Positions 51,973 through 60,089 are shown, numbered from the stretch's first letter. The stretch is 64,000 bases of DNA from Spirochaetaceae bacterium (GCA_017614995.1 JAGAAX010000045.1:17563-81562); one strand, 5' to 3'. The notes: a model not told the origin generated them from the sequence alone. Program-made: numbers and translations.

Positions 51973-52677
51973 ATGGACGACATCTTTTTAAGAGAGCATA
52001 ATTTAGGCTCATCAATCAATTATTTATTATTAACTCTTTTATGTTTCTTGGTTGCCTTTGGTATTTATGTTTTGATGAACAAAAAAGGTAATAAAAAAGT
52101 CAAAGAAATGTATGAATCATTAAAAAAAGAAACTGACAACAATAAAGAAAAAGCGAATGAAGATGTAGATATTGAATGGATTACGTTTTCTTTAAATTAT
52201 TCATGGAAATTCAGAATGAAAGAGTATTTATCATATAAGATGTCTTTATTTGTTATAGGTATTTATATAATAATGAATGTAGTTTCTTTTGCTTCAAAAG
52301 GACAGATTTTTGTTAATGTTTATGTCCGTGTTTTTTATGAATTATATTGGATTCTAGTTTTAACAATTTTATTAGAGACTTATTCTTTTCTTAAAGATAG
52401 GCGTAAGTGGAAATTTGACCAAGATAAGAATTTGATGGTCTTTACAGACAGTCTTGTTCTTGAAAAGAAAGCAAAAATAAAGCTTGTTGCGTATTCAAAT
52501 GACGGTACTATGTCTTTTTTATCTGGAAAACATACAATTGAAAATGCTAAAATAGTTTCGTTAAAAGAAATTATAAATCAATATCCGGTTTGTGCTGCAA
52601 TGAGTATTTTGCCAAAAGGGTTTATTGCTATAAAAAAACAAAATAAATGGATTATAGAAAAAGACGAAAACGACTGA
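51973..52677 (+). CDS. Membrane protein, unknown function
   Basis: A 234-residue AT-rich gene. Membrane helices are seen at about 16-34 (YLLLTLLCFLVAFGIYVL), 90-107 (SLFVIGIYIIMNVVSFA) and 116-135 (VFYELYWILVLTILLE). Polar domains follow; the C-terminal part (MVFTDSLVLEKKAKIKLVAY, IENAKIVSLKEIINQYP) resembles the strand-rich YcxB-like domains of small membrane proteins, a weak match. Base composition is clearly more AT-rich than neighbours, suggesting later acquisition. The next gene may start inside its 3' end. Confidence 0.65.
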   Translation: MDDIFLREHNLGSSINYLLLTLLCFLVAFGIYVLMNKKGNKKVKEMYESLKKETDNNKEKANEDVDIEWITFSLNYSWKFRMKEYLSYKMSLFVIGIYIIMNVVSFASKGQIFVNVYVRVFYELYWILVLTILLETYSFLKDRRKWKFDQDKNLMVFTDSLVLEKKAKIKLVAYSNDGTMSFLSGKHTIENAKIVSLKEIINQYPVCAAMSILPKGFIAIKKQNKWIIEKDEND

Positions 52678-52721
52678 CAAAAACTAAAACTGACTTTCAT
52701 TGCTTTAGACAAAATCTTAAA

Positions 52722-54164
52722 ATGCTTTTGCTTTTGTGCTTTCTCGGCTTGTTTTTGCTTTCGTGTACGCAAAAAAAGCAGATGGTCTTTTTAAGCGACA
52801 GACATGGGCTTTCGTTTGATGTGGTGGTTCATGCAGAACTCGCGCTGCAAGGCTACAGCACGCTTGTGCTTTTTGACCGGCACAACGATGTAAGTTCTTA
52901 TGATGCTGAAGTTACAAGCTTCAACTGGGTGGGCAGGCTTGTAGAAAGCGGTTTTATCAAAAAAGTTTACTGGATTCCGGCTTATAGCCTTGATGATTTG
53001 TCTAAGCGCGCAAATCAAAAATATCTAAAGAAGAATCTTGAAAATCTTGAGCCGGGACGCGCCGCGCGCATTTTTGATGCGTTTTATATCTGCGGTTTTG
53101 AAGAGCTTAAAAAGCTTAATCTTGGCAAAGTGATTGTCACCTTTGATTTTGATGTTCTCTGCAAGGCAGAGAAGCCTGCTGTTTTTATAAGCGGTGCAGT
53201 CTCATGGATTGAAACGCAGGACTGCCAGCTGCTGACACTGGCTTTTTCAGCCGCTTATCAAGATGAACCGTCTGCGGCTTGGAAAAATCTTGAAGCTTTT
53301 GTGCGCTGCTACGGCAAAAATGCAGACTGGCGCATAAATTGCGGCTATTTTGCCGAAAAACCTGAAAGCAATGAAGAAAACGAAAGCTGGAATCTCTGGA
53401 AGAAAAAGCCTGAAGTCTTCAGCAGATTTGATGCAGGCTTTTACAGCGGAGCATATTTCTGGCTCAATGCGCCGCGAAGCGTTCAGTCTGAATTAATAAA
53501 AAAAGGAATTTTACCTTACACTGAAAACGACACAACTACGGCTGAAATCTTAAAAATATGGAAAAACGAAAGCTACAGGGCTTTTTATGAAAAATACGCC
53601 GGAAAACTGCCGGAATACAAAGAAATTGCGGTAAATGCTTTAAAAGACTCTCTCAACGGCGGGATTTTTCCGCCTGTCTACAGCAACTATGATTTGTCGG
53701 TGCAAAACTCGGTTGGCGTTGCAGTGCGTTTCAGAACATTGACAAATGACCGCGGCTGCTTTGCCTTGTATTGCGGCGTTGACGATATTGAAGGTGCAAT
53801 ACGGCACTGCGCTTTTGAAGCGGCAAGAGATCCGCGCTATCCGCATATTGAAAAGGCTGAACTCGATAAGCTTTATGTGAATATCAGCATTTTTTCAGAC
53901 TGGCAGAAAATGAATGGCGCGTTGGACTTTGTGCCGGGCTTTGATTCGCTGATTATGGACAACCCGAATGCTTCAACCGAAGACTTAAAGCGCACTCTGC
54001 TTCAGGCTTCTCTTGCAACTGAAAGAGCCTATAGTGCCCAAGATTTCCTGCGCCGCCTTTGCCGCAAAGCCAAAATCGACGCCATCGCCTGGCAGACCGA
54101 ATCCCAAAATCTTGAATTCTACAAAGCCCCCACGATTACATATACTTCTAAAATTCATGAGTGA
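52722..54164 (+). CDS. Lipoprotein resembling UPF0489/arginase-fold proteins
   Basis: About 480 residues from ATG 52722; the frame is open from 52647, which would add a 25-residue basic leader. The start is a lipoprotein signal ending in the lipobox LLSC. The mature part begins VFLSDRHGLSFDVVVHAELALQG, LVLFDRHNDVSSY and later VIVTFDFDVLC, with the Asp/His spacing of the UPF0489 family (related to arginase-like metal enzymes). FISGAVSWIETQ follows. Function unknown. The C-terminal 200 residues are unlike anything I recognise. Confidence 0.65.
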   Translation: MLLLLCFLGLFLLSCTQKKQMVFLSDRHGLSFDVVVHAELALQGYSTLVLFDRHNDVSSYDAEVTSFNWVGRLVESGFIKKVYWIPAYSLDDLSKRANQKYLKKNLENLEPGRAARIFDAFYICGFEELKKLNLGKVIVTFDFDVLCKAEKPAVFISGAVSWIETQDCQLLTLAFSAAYQDEPSAAWKNLEAFVRCYGKNADWRINCGYFAEKPESNEENESWNLWKKKPEVFSRFDAGFYSGAYFWLNAPRSVQSELIKKGILPYTENDTTTAEILKIWKNESYRAFYEKYAGKLPEYKEIAVNALKDSLNGGIFPPVYSNYDLSVQNSVGVAVRFRTLTNDRGCFALYCGVDDIEGAIRHCAFEAARDPRYPHIEKAELDKLYVNISIFSDWQKMNGALDFVPGFDSLIMDNPNASTEDLKRTLLQASLATERAYSAQDFLRRLCRKAKIDAIAWQTESQNLEFYKAPTITYTSKIHE

Positions 54165-54213
54165 TTAGGATCATATCAATTATAATGACGACTATGCAAA
54201 TATGTTTCCGGGT

Positions 54214-54338
54214 GCAGAGCAGGGTTCAAAACCGCGCAATAATGCGCTATGCACTGTTTTCCTTTTCGCAACAGTCCAATCTACGAATGGAGCTTATTCA
54301 GCGAAAAGTGTCGGTTTTTGTCTACACAAAAACCGACA
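54214..54338 (+). repeat. Dispersed intergenic repeat C, copy 2 (plus orientation)
   Basis: GCAGAGCAGGGTTCAAAACC, CCAATCTACGAATGGAGCTT and a perfect 13-bp hairpin TGTCGGTTTTTGT/ACAAAAACCGACA (54309-54321/54326-54338) repeat, inverted, the stretch 1597-1706. In this copy the 3' arm has ACCGACA where copy 1 has AGCGACA. It is followed directly by two A+B elements. The gap 54165-54668 holds only repeats. Confidence 0.8.
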
Positions 54339-54381
54339 GGCTGTGTATTAGAACTCAAAAGCAGTCTTTGTACACCAGTTA

Positions 54382-54457
54382 CCAGTTTGTGCATAAGCAC
54401 AAACTGGGCGTTTTGCCAGATAAAACCTAAACTGTAGATTAAGCCTTTGCAAAACGC
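54382..54457 (+). repeat. Composite two-hairpin element A+B, copy 3
   Basis: Hairpin A: CCAGTTTGTGC/GCACAAACTGG (54382-54392/54397-54407), perfect. Element B: 50 nt, 54408-54457, GCGTTTTGCCAGATAAAACC at the 5' side and GCAAAACGC at the 3' end. Confidence 0.8.
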
Positions 54458-54521
54458 GCACTCCGCCGCCCTCTCGCCTTTGTGCATAAGCCCCAAAAGC
54501 GCGCCCTTGTACATAATCTTT

Positions 54522-54596
54522 CAAGTTTACGCGAAGCGGAAACTTGCAGCGGTACGCCAGATTAAGCCTGTCCTGTAGAATAAGCTTATGCGTACC
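54522..54596 (+). repeat. Composite two-hairpin element A+B, copy 4, with a different stem
   Basis: Hairpin A: CAAGTTTACGC/GCGGAAACTTG (54522-54532/54536-54546), one mismatch. Element B: the outer stem is GGTACGC/GCGTACC (54551-54557/54590-54596) instead of the GCGTTTTGC type, while the interior CAGATTAAGCC...CTGTAG...TAAGC is kept. Confidence 0.75.
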
Positions 54597-54668
54597 CGAA
54601 ACGCAAAATTTTTCAGAATTTTTGCCAAAATCAACAAAAATTTGCATAAAAAATCAATATATAATAAT

Positions 54669-55622
54669 ATGAAACACAACAGCAAATTTTTAAGCAAAGA
54701 AGCTTATCTCGCACAGATGAAACAGGGCGCGCTGCTAAACCCGCGCATCGATTCGACTTTTAAAGCGCTTTTCACACAGCCCACAGAAGAATCGCGCAAT
54801 GCGTTACATTCGTTCTTAGAAGCTGCCACTGAGCGCAAAATTAAGTCGGTGGAGCTAACTGCAAATGAAGCGCCAATAGCTTTTGAAAAGCAGCGCGGCG
54901 TAAGCTACGATATTCTGTGCATTTTTGATGATGGGCAGCCTGCAAATCTTGAGATGATGGCGTTTAACCAAAAGTACGACTACGGCAAACGCGCCGAGTA
55001 TCAGGTTGCAAGGCTAGAGACAACTTATCTCAAGAAAGGCGACACTTGGGAAAAAGCTCCGAAAGTCTATCAGATTACGGTGCTTGATTTTGTGTTTGAC
55101 AAAACAAGCGCCGAAGCAGTCAGCCGGTACGCAATGCGCACTGCGGACAACCGGGAGCTTTCAAACACACTCAACATTATTTTTATTGAGTTGCCCAAAG
55201 TCACCAAGCTTGAAAACAGCATTGAAAAGAACACAGCTTTAGAAAACTGGGCGATTTTCTTGAAAGAAGCTGATAATCCTAAGAAGACAGGGGTTATACA
55301 GAAACTGACCGAACAGGAGGCAGGGCTTATGAACGCAAAACAGTCACTTTCTTCAATAAGTGCAAACCAAGACTTATGGGTTGAGCAGTTCCGGCAGGAA
55401 ATGTTTGAACGCGATTACCGTTCAGGCTTAAGTGCTGCCGAAAACATCGGACTTGAGCGCGGTCGTAAAGAAGGAATAACTAAAGGTCGCTCAGAAGCCA
55501 AGCTTGAAGCTGCGCGGAATCTTCTAATGGAAAATGCACCTGAAGACATGATAGCGCGTTGTACAGGGCTTCCTTTAGAAACAGTACAGCAGCTTGCTGA
55601 AGAATTAAAAGCAAAACTTTAA
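54669..55622 (+). CDS. Rpn-family PD-(D/E)XK nuclease
   Basis: About 317 residues from ATG 54669; an upstream ATG at 54588 lies inside a repeat stem and has no Shine-Dalgarno. N-terminal RIDSTFKALFTQPTEESRNALHSFLEAA is the family start; GVSYDILCIFDDGQPANLEMM supplies the D...xEM (PD-(D/E)XK) acidic residues. Family members were called transposases but E. coli Rpn proteins are DNA nucleases linked to recombination and phage defence. The C-terminal LERGRKEGITKGRSEAKLEAARNLL helix is the usual tail. A strong internal ribosome-binding site and in-frame ATG are listed separately. Confidence 0.88.
   Translation: MKHNSKFLSKEAYLAQMKQGALLNPRIDSTFKALFTQPTEESRNALHSFLEAATERKIKSVELTANEAPIAFEKQRGVSYDILCIFDDGQPANLEMMAFNQKYDYGKRAEYQVARLETTYLKKGDTWEKAPKVYQITVLDFVFDKTSAEAVSRYAMRTADNRELSNTLNIIFIELPKVTKLENSIEKNTALENWAIFLKEADNPKKTGVIQKLTEQEAGLMNAKQSLSSISANQDLWVEQFRQEMFERDYRSGLSAAENIGLERGRKEGITKGRSEAKLEAARNLLMENAPEDMIARCTGLPLETVQQLAEELKAKL
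55315..55622 (+). CDS. Internal start in the rpn gene, possible RpnS-type antitoxin
   Basis: AGGAGG (55315-55320) is 8 nt before an in-frame ATG (55329), an ideal spacing and stronger than the signal at the main start. The product would be 97 residues: the C-terminal helical part beyond the nuclease domain. For E. coli rpn genes, a small protein made from an internal start has been reported to block the long toxic protein. The arrangement here is the same; expression is inference. Coding part 55329-55622. Confidence 0.6.
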
Positions 55623-55662
55623 GCGTGAACTTGAAAATGGTGCATACGCCCTATTAAGGGTT

Positions 55663-55691
55663 TTGCCTTCTCCTTAAAAAGATGTTAGAAT
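55663..55691 (+). promoter_or_regulatory. cdd promoter; likely leaderless mRNA
   Basis: TTGCCT (55663-55668) and TAGAAT (55686-55691), 17 bp apart; ATG 55698 follows after 6 nt and has no Shine-Dalgarno. Confidence 0.68.
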
Positions 55692-55697
55692 AAACAC

Positions 55698-56120
55698 ATG
55701 AAAGACAAACAAAAACAAGAACTTATCGAAGCCGCCATAAAGATGACGGCGCTTTCTTATGCGCCTTACTCGCATTTTCATGTGGGTGCGGCACTTCTTG
55801 CAAAAAACGGCACAGTGTTTACAGGCTGCAACATTGAGAATGCGGCTTACGGCCCGAGCAACTGCGCCGAGCGTACAGCGATTTTCAAAGCCGTAAGCGA
55901 AGGCGTTCGCTCTTTTGAGGCAATTGCCATAGTCGGCGGCGCAGAAAACAAAAAAGGCGAGACCGAAATAAAAGATTTTTGCCCGCCTTGCGGTGTATGC
56001 CGTCAGGTTATGTCAGAATTCTGCGGCAAAGATTTTAAGATTATCCTGTTTGACGGTAAATCTTCAATAAAAGAATTTACGCTCGCCGAGCTTCTGCCTG
56101 AAAGTTTTAATTTGCTCTGA
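55698..56120 (+). CDS. cdd: Cytidine deaminase
   Basis: A 140-residue pyrimidine salvage enzyme converting cytidine to uridine. The zinc site is complete: SHFHVGAALL, NCAERTAIF (Cys and the catalytic Glu) and PCGVCRQVM. Small tetrameric type. It has its own promoter and is followed 11 nt later by the radical SAM gene. Confidence 0.95.
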   Translation: MKDKQKQELIEAAIKMTALSYAPYSHFHVGAALLAKNGTVFTGCNIENAAYGPSNCAERTAIFKAVSEGVRSFEAIAIVGGAENKKGETEIKDFCPPCGVCRQVMSEFCGKDFKIILFDGKSSIKEFTLAELLPESFNLL

Positions 56121-56131
56121 AACTTGCGCAG

Positions 56132-58339
56132 ATGAACATTACGATAATAACGCCGCCTTTAGTCCAGTTAAATTCTCCATACCCTTCGGGTGCGTACCTT
56201 TCAGCTTTTTTTAAAGAATGCGGACACAACACAGTCTGGCATGATTTAAGCATCGAGCTATATTATTCGATTTTCAGCAGAAAAGGACTGACGCGCCTTT
56301 TTGAGCTTTCTGAAAAAGACGCAGCTAAACTTGCGGACGAAGCTGAAAAGCGCGGCGATGAGAACACTGCTTTTAATATCAGACGCTACGTAAGCACAAA
56401 AGATGCCTGGATAAACTGGATTGACACTATAAACGCCATTTTATGCGGAAAGGCGCGCGAAAAAGAGCACCAGTTTTTGTTTTCGCCTTATGCGCCGCGC
56501 GGTTCAAGAATGGAAAATTTTCTTGCAGGGCTTCAGCACGAACCCGCCGTTGACGACGTGCGCTTTCTTTGCACTTATGCGCTTGCCGATTTGGCAGATT
56601 ATATCACCGCGGTTTTTGACAGCGAATTTTCGCTTATCAGATACGCGGAGCATTTAACTGTAGACGAGCGTGATTTTGCCGCAATAGAGCAAGGGCTTTC
56701 GTCGCCCGTCCTTGAGCATTTTTACAAACCGCTCCTCGAAGAAAAATTCGGCTCTGCGCCTTGCCTGGACTTGCTCTGCATTTCAATTCCGTTTGCAGGC
56801 ACGTTTCTTTCGGCATTGTATACGGCAAAGTTTTTTAAGCAGCGCTTTGGAAGCAAAGTCTTTATAAGCTTTGGCGGCGGTTTTGTTAATACTGAACTTC
56901 GTGACGCAAAAGCCGCGGCTCTTGGAAACTACATTGACGGCATTTCTTATGACAGAGGCTACGGAGCGTATAAAAGCTTGTTTGAAAATTCCGGCGCGTC
57001 ACTAAAGACAGCGCAAACAGCGCAGCCGTTGTACAAGTTCCGTCTGTTTACGTCCGGCGGTGTAATTGAGCCGCTCTGGCACGATGAGAAAGATGGAAGA
57101 ATCGAACAGTTTGAAGCAGAAATGACAGCCAAGATTGTGCCCGATTATTCGGCGATAGACTTTTCGCGTTACCCGCGTGTCTGCGACGACAAGAACAATA
57201 TGCACCGCCTTTGGACTGACGGCGCATGGATTAAGGCTTATCTTGCGCATGGCTGTTACTGGCACAAATGCGCTTTCTGCGATACAAAGCTTGATTATGT
57301 ATGCGGCTACAAATCTGTTGATGTTGAGCGCCTATATAAAGGGCTGCTTGAAACGGCAGAATCAAAAAACATTTACGGCATTCACTTTGTAGACGAAGCA
57401 CTGCCGCCAGCTTCTCTTATGAAATTCGGGCTTTTGAATGCACAGAACGGGAATCCGCTTTATTTTTGGGGAAACGTGCGCTTTGAAAAGGCTTTTACCA
57501 AAGATTTGGCGGCTCTTTTAAGCTATTGCGGCTTGGGGGGCGTTTCTGCCGGGCTTGAAGTTGCAACCGGCAGCGGGCTTAAGAACATAAACAAGGGAAC
57601 AGACATAGAAGCTATTGTAAGTGCCTGCGCCGCGTTCAAAGAAGCCGGCGTTCTTGTTCACGCTTATATGATTTATGGCTTTTGGAACGACACGCCGCAG
57701 ACAATAATTGATTCTATGGAAACGCTGCGCCAGTTTTTTGAAGCAGGGCTTCTTGACAGCGCGTTCTGGCACAAATTTGTGCTTACGGCAAATTCTACGG
57801 TCTTTTCAGAGTGGCAGAAAGGCGGCCAGCCCGACTTGCAGCCTATAATACCCGAAAATAAGTCAATCTTTGCGAACAACAATCTGCACTTTAAGGGTGA
57901 GAACAAATACGCCAAGTTCGGCGCGCCTTTGGAAGCCGCGCTTGATTCATGGATGCATGGCGAAAAAATCGGAATGAAGGTGACAAAGTGGTTCGACTTT
58001 GAAGTGCCGTCGCCGACAGTGCCGCGCGACTATATAGAACAGTGCATCAAAAAATACGAAGAAAAATCAGCAAAGCCGCGCCTTTTATGCGGCAGTTCAG
58101 ATGTGCTTTTCTGGCTTGGCAGCAACCCTGTTGATTTGGGCGGCAGCACATATTCGTGGATTTATCTCCAAGAAGAATTCGCCGGAAAAATTGACAAAGC
58201 AGCAGTAGATTTGCTGATGAAACTCAAGCCAACAGCCGCTCCCGCCGAACGTACAGAAGCCTTGCAAGTTATCAGAAATTCACATAAACTCCAAGCCGCC
58301 CTAAACCCCCTGCACAACAAAGGTCTGGTAGTAATTTAG
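56132..58339 (+). CDS. B12-binding-type radical SAM protein
   Basis: A 735-residue protein. The N-terminal region (ITIITPPLVQLNSPYPSGAYLSAFFKECGH) resembles the cobalamin-binding domain of class B radical SAM enzymes, without a clear DxHxxG motif. The radical SAM cluster motif is CYWHKCAFC (CxxxxCxxC rather than the standard CxxxCxxC), then IHFVDEALPP, AGLEVATGSGL and MIYGFWNDTPQT follow the usual barrel. The variant Cys spacing should be noted. Substrate unknown. Its last codons are duplicated downstream at 59093. Confidence 0.8.
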   Translation: MNITIITPPLVQLNSPYPSGAYLSAFFKECGHNTVWHDLSIELYYSIFSRKGLTRLFELSEKDAAKLADEAEKRGDENTAFNIRRYVSTKDAWINWIDTINAILCGKAREKEHQFLFSPYAPRGSRMENFLAGLQHEPAVDDVRFLCTYALADLADYITAVFDSEFSLIRYAEHLTVDERDFAAIEQGLSSPVLEHFYKPLLEEKFGSAPCLDLLCISIPFAGTFLSALYTAKFFKQRFGSKVFISFGGGFVNTELRDAKAAALGNYIDGISYDRGYGAYKSLFENSGASLKTAQTAQPLYKFRLFTSGGVIEPLWHDEKDGRIEQFEAEMTAKIVPDYSAIDFSRYPRVCDDKNNMHRLWTDGAWIKAYLAHGCYWHKCAFCDTKLDYVCGYKSVDVERLYKGLLETAESKNIYGIHFVDEALPPASLMKFGLLNAQNGNPLYFWGNVRFEKAFTKDLAALLSYCGLGGVSAGLEVATGSGLKNINKGTDIEAIVSACAAFKEAGVLVHAYMIYGFWNDTPQTIIDSMETLRQFFEAGLLDSAFWHKFVLTANSTVFSEWQKGGQPDLQPIIPENKSIFANNNLHFKGENKYAKFGAPLEAALDSWMHGEKIGMKVTKWFDFEVPSPTVPRDYIEQCIKKYEEKSAKPRLLCGSSDVLFWLGSNPVDLGGSTYSWIYLQEEFAGKIDKAAVDLLMKLKPTAAPAERTEALQVIRNSHKLQAALNPLHNKGLVVI

Positions 58340-58359
58340 GAGGATATACAAAATGAAAA
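58271..58359 (+). repeat. 89-bp direct repeat, copy 1
   Basis: Covers the end of the radical SAM gene, the intergenic ribosome-binding site AGGAGG and the first codons of the gene at 58353. It recurs at 59093-59181 with about seven differences. Confidence 0.9.
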
Positions 58360-59018
58360 GATTAATCTTATATTACGGAAATACAATAATGAAACGAATA
58401 TTATCTTTTATTTTTGTTTTTACGTTTTTATTAACATCAATTTTTAGCGAAAAGGAAAAAAATGAAACAATAAAAGAACGTGCTTTTGAAAGAAAGTATA
58501 ACCTTGAAAGAAGTATAGAAGAACATCCTTTGGTTGAAAAAGCGGAAACATATGAAACAACATATAACTCCATAATAGATAAGTTGAATGATGGAAATTA
58601 TTATTTTGACTTGGATTTAATACTTACAAACGGGCATAAGGTTACTTTTCATCGTGTTAAACGAGATTTGACTTTCGGAGAATATGGAAAACTTATATGT
58701 ATCAATAATGTTGATTTTTATTCTTCTATTTATAAGATAAAACCAATATCAAAAAAGGTTGTTGGATGTAATTTTTCAGGAGGACTTTATATGAAAGCTG
58801 TTAGTTTGGCATGTGATTTAGATTATAGTAATTTGTTCAATGTACTTGATAATTATATTGAATTTTGTAAATTTCTAAATTCAATTCCATTAGGGAGAAA
58901 TGATAATCCTCAACAACTGAAAGTATTTTTAGATAGAAATAGATATTGCATTTTGGAACGTTGTAGATTGTGTAAAAGCGATCATTTAATCGATATTCCA
59001 GATGAACAATCTAAGTAA
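58353..59018 (+). CDS. Small secreted protein, paralogue of the next gene
   Basis: A 221-residue AT-rich gene. AGGAGG is 8-9 nt before ATG 58353; the signal peptide proper begins at Met13 (MKRILSFIFVFTFLLTSIFS), so 58389 is an alternative start. The mature part is charged, with NGHKVTFHRVKRDLTFGEYGK and a Leu/Ile-rich helical C-terminus (YSNLFNVLDNYIEFCKFLNSI). Layout and several positions match the gene at 59175. Function unknown; the composition contrasts with the GC-richer radical SAM gene upstream. Confidence 0.65.
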   Translation: MKRLILYYGNTIMKRILSFIFVFTFLLTSIFSEKEKNETIKERAFERKYNLERSIEEHPLVEKAETYETTYNSIIDKLNDGNYYFDLDLILTNGHKVTFHRVKRDLTFGEYGKLICINNVDFYSSIYKIKPISKKVVGCNFSGGLYMKAVSLACDLDYSNLFNVLDNYIEFCKFLNSIPLGRNDNPQQLKVFLDRNRYCILERCRLCKSDHLIDIPDEQSK

Positions 59019-59061
59019 TTCAACAAAGTTATAAAAAGCATTTCTATTGTGTAATAAGGCT

Positions 59062-59091
59062 AGTTGCAGTTTGCTTTTACAAACTGCAACT
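59062..59091 (+). terminator. Hairpin after the first cassette
   Basis: AGTTGCAGTTTG (59062-59073) pairs perfectly with CAAACTGCAACT (59080-59091); the second 89-bp repeat follows at once. No T-run. Confidence 0.6.
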
Positions 59092-59092
59092 C

Positions 59093-59181
59093 ATCAGAAA
59101 TTCACATAAACTCCAAGCCGTCCTAAAACCCCTGCACAACAAAGGCCTGGTAATAATTTAGGAGAGTGTACAAAATGAAAA
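59093..59181 (+). repeat. 89-bp direct repeat, copy 2
   Basis: Repeat of 58271-58359, again ending in a ribosome-binding site and the first codons (ATG 59175) of a secreted-protein gene. It carries a remnant of the radical SAM C-terminus that is not translated here. Confidence 0.9.
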
Positions 59182-59771
59182 AAATAGGTTTTATATGTTT
59201 ATTATGTGCAATCAGCATTTCATGCTTTGCACATGGTCATAAAGAAGAAGAAAGACAGATAGAAAGTCATATATTAAGCAATACAAATGTTGCTTCTGTT
59301 CAGCTTGAGAGAAATACACATAATTGGGCTGCTGTTATTAAATTGAAAAATGGTGGAATTATAAAAATTGAAAAATGCGATCTTGAAGGAATTTATGATG
59401 GAGTGATGATGTTTGAACAGTTTGGTGATTATCTACTCTGGGCTAATTGCATTATAAAAGGAAGGCTCCCAGAAAACGAGAACTGTAACAAAGCATGGTA
59501 TGCTGCTTCTGTCGGTTTTAGCGAAATCTTGCATACGCATTTCAATTGTATCGATGACTTTATAAATAACTATGACATTATTATCGAGATGCTAGAAAAA
59601 CTTGCAAATGAATCAGAACAAGAACGTAAAGAAAGATGGAGTATGACTTATACGGATTCAGATTTTCTTAATATCTACGGGAATTATGAAAATGCCAATT
59701 TCTATGGCTATGTTTTTGCACATCTATATTCAGATGATTTAGCAGATACTTGGTATCTTGGTGTAGAATAG
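59175..59771 (+). CDS. Small secreted protein, second cassette
   Basis: About 198 residues from ATG 59175 (an upstream GTG at 59166 is in frame). Signal peptide MKKIGFICLLCAISISCFA, possibly a lipobox (SISC). The mature protein has NGGIIKIEKCDLEGIYDGVMMFEQFGDYL and WYAASVGFSEILHTHFNCIDDF, which parallels the first cassette (central repeat-like strands, then a helical end). Function unknown. The 89-bp repeat at its start shows that it and the previous gene arose by duplication or serial insertion. Confidence 0.65.
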   Translation: MKKIGFICLLCAISISCFAHGHKEEERQIESHILSNTNVASVQLERNTHNWAAVIKLKNGGIIKIEKCDLEGIYDGVMMFEQFGDYLLWANCIIKGRLPENENCNKAWYAASVGFSEILHTHFNCIDDFINNYDIIIEMLEKLANESEQERKERWSMTYTDSDFLNIYGNYENANFYGYVFAHLYSDDLADTWYLGVE

Positions 59772-59843
59772 CTGTTTTTGATTATATCATTCAAATGGAA
59801 AGCAGTGAAATGCGGTTGTAAATCTTTTGAAAGTAAAATCGTC

Positions 59844-59923
59844 CGGGCGGGACGCAGGAAAAAACAAGGAGGGGCGCCCTATGGGAAGATTTCCTTGTTT
59901 TTTCCGTAGCTGGGACCCGCCCG
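59844..59923. repeat. Large imperfect inverted repeat
   Basis: CGGGCGGG (59844-59851) pairs with CCCGCCCG (59916-59923), and GGAAAAAACAAGG (59857-59869) with CCTTGTTTTTTCC (59893-59905). The loop contains GGAGGGGCGCCC and an ATG. It could be a terminator or a small mobile palindromic element. The frames here are not convincing genes. The 59772-60089 gap also holds a small terminator and the purA leader. Confidence 0.7.
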
Positions 59924-59948
59924 AGTGTTTTGTTTATTCAAATTTGAC

Positions 59949-59968
59949 AGCCCATATTCTGGGCTTTT
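59949..59968 (+). terminator. Small terminator upstream of purA
   Basis: AGCCCA/TGGGCT stem, loop TATTC, followed by TTTT. Confidence 0.65.
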
Positions 59969-59989
59969 ACTTATACAGCCTTCCTGTAA

Positions 59990-60018
59990 TTGACAAAGTG
60001 CCCCAAAATAATTAGAGT
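59990..60018 (+). promoter_or_regulatory. Probable purA promoter
   Basis: TTGACA (59990-59995) with TAGAGT (60013-60018) at 17 bp. A transcript would begin near 60025, just before the hairpin at 60028. Confidence 0.55.
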
Positions 60019-60027
60019 AGAATACAC

Positions 60028-60080
60028 AAAGGCAAAGACATACTTGAGGTTTAGCTTTAAGTGTCTTTGCCTTTCTTTTT
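60028..60080 (+). promoter_or_regulatory. Perfect 13-bp leader hairpin before purA
   Basis: AAAGGCAAAGACA (60028-60040) pairs perfectly with TGTCTTTGCCTTT (60062-60074), followed by CTTTTT and, one base later, the Shine-Dalgarno GGAG of purA. It looks like an intrinsic terminator but sits inside the leader, so it suggests attenuation or a 5'-end stabiliser. The 21-nt loop shows no known purine-riboswitch sequence. Confidence 0.75.
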
Positions 60081-60089
60081 GGAGTTGAA

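Noticed and set aside
54214..54600. tRNA gene or remnant
   Set aside because: Hairpins do not form a cloverleaf and no TTCRA arm or CCA end is present.
54588..54668. Longer N-terminus for the Rpn gene
   Set aside because: The ATG is part of a repeat stem and has no ribosome-binding site; the family start lies after 54669.
59827..60015. Open frame in the large inverted repeat
   Set aside because: It follows from the palindrome and runs through a terminator; no protein-like features.
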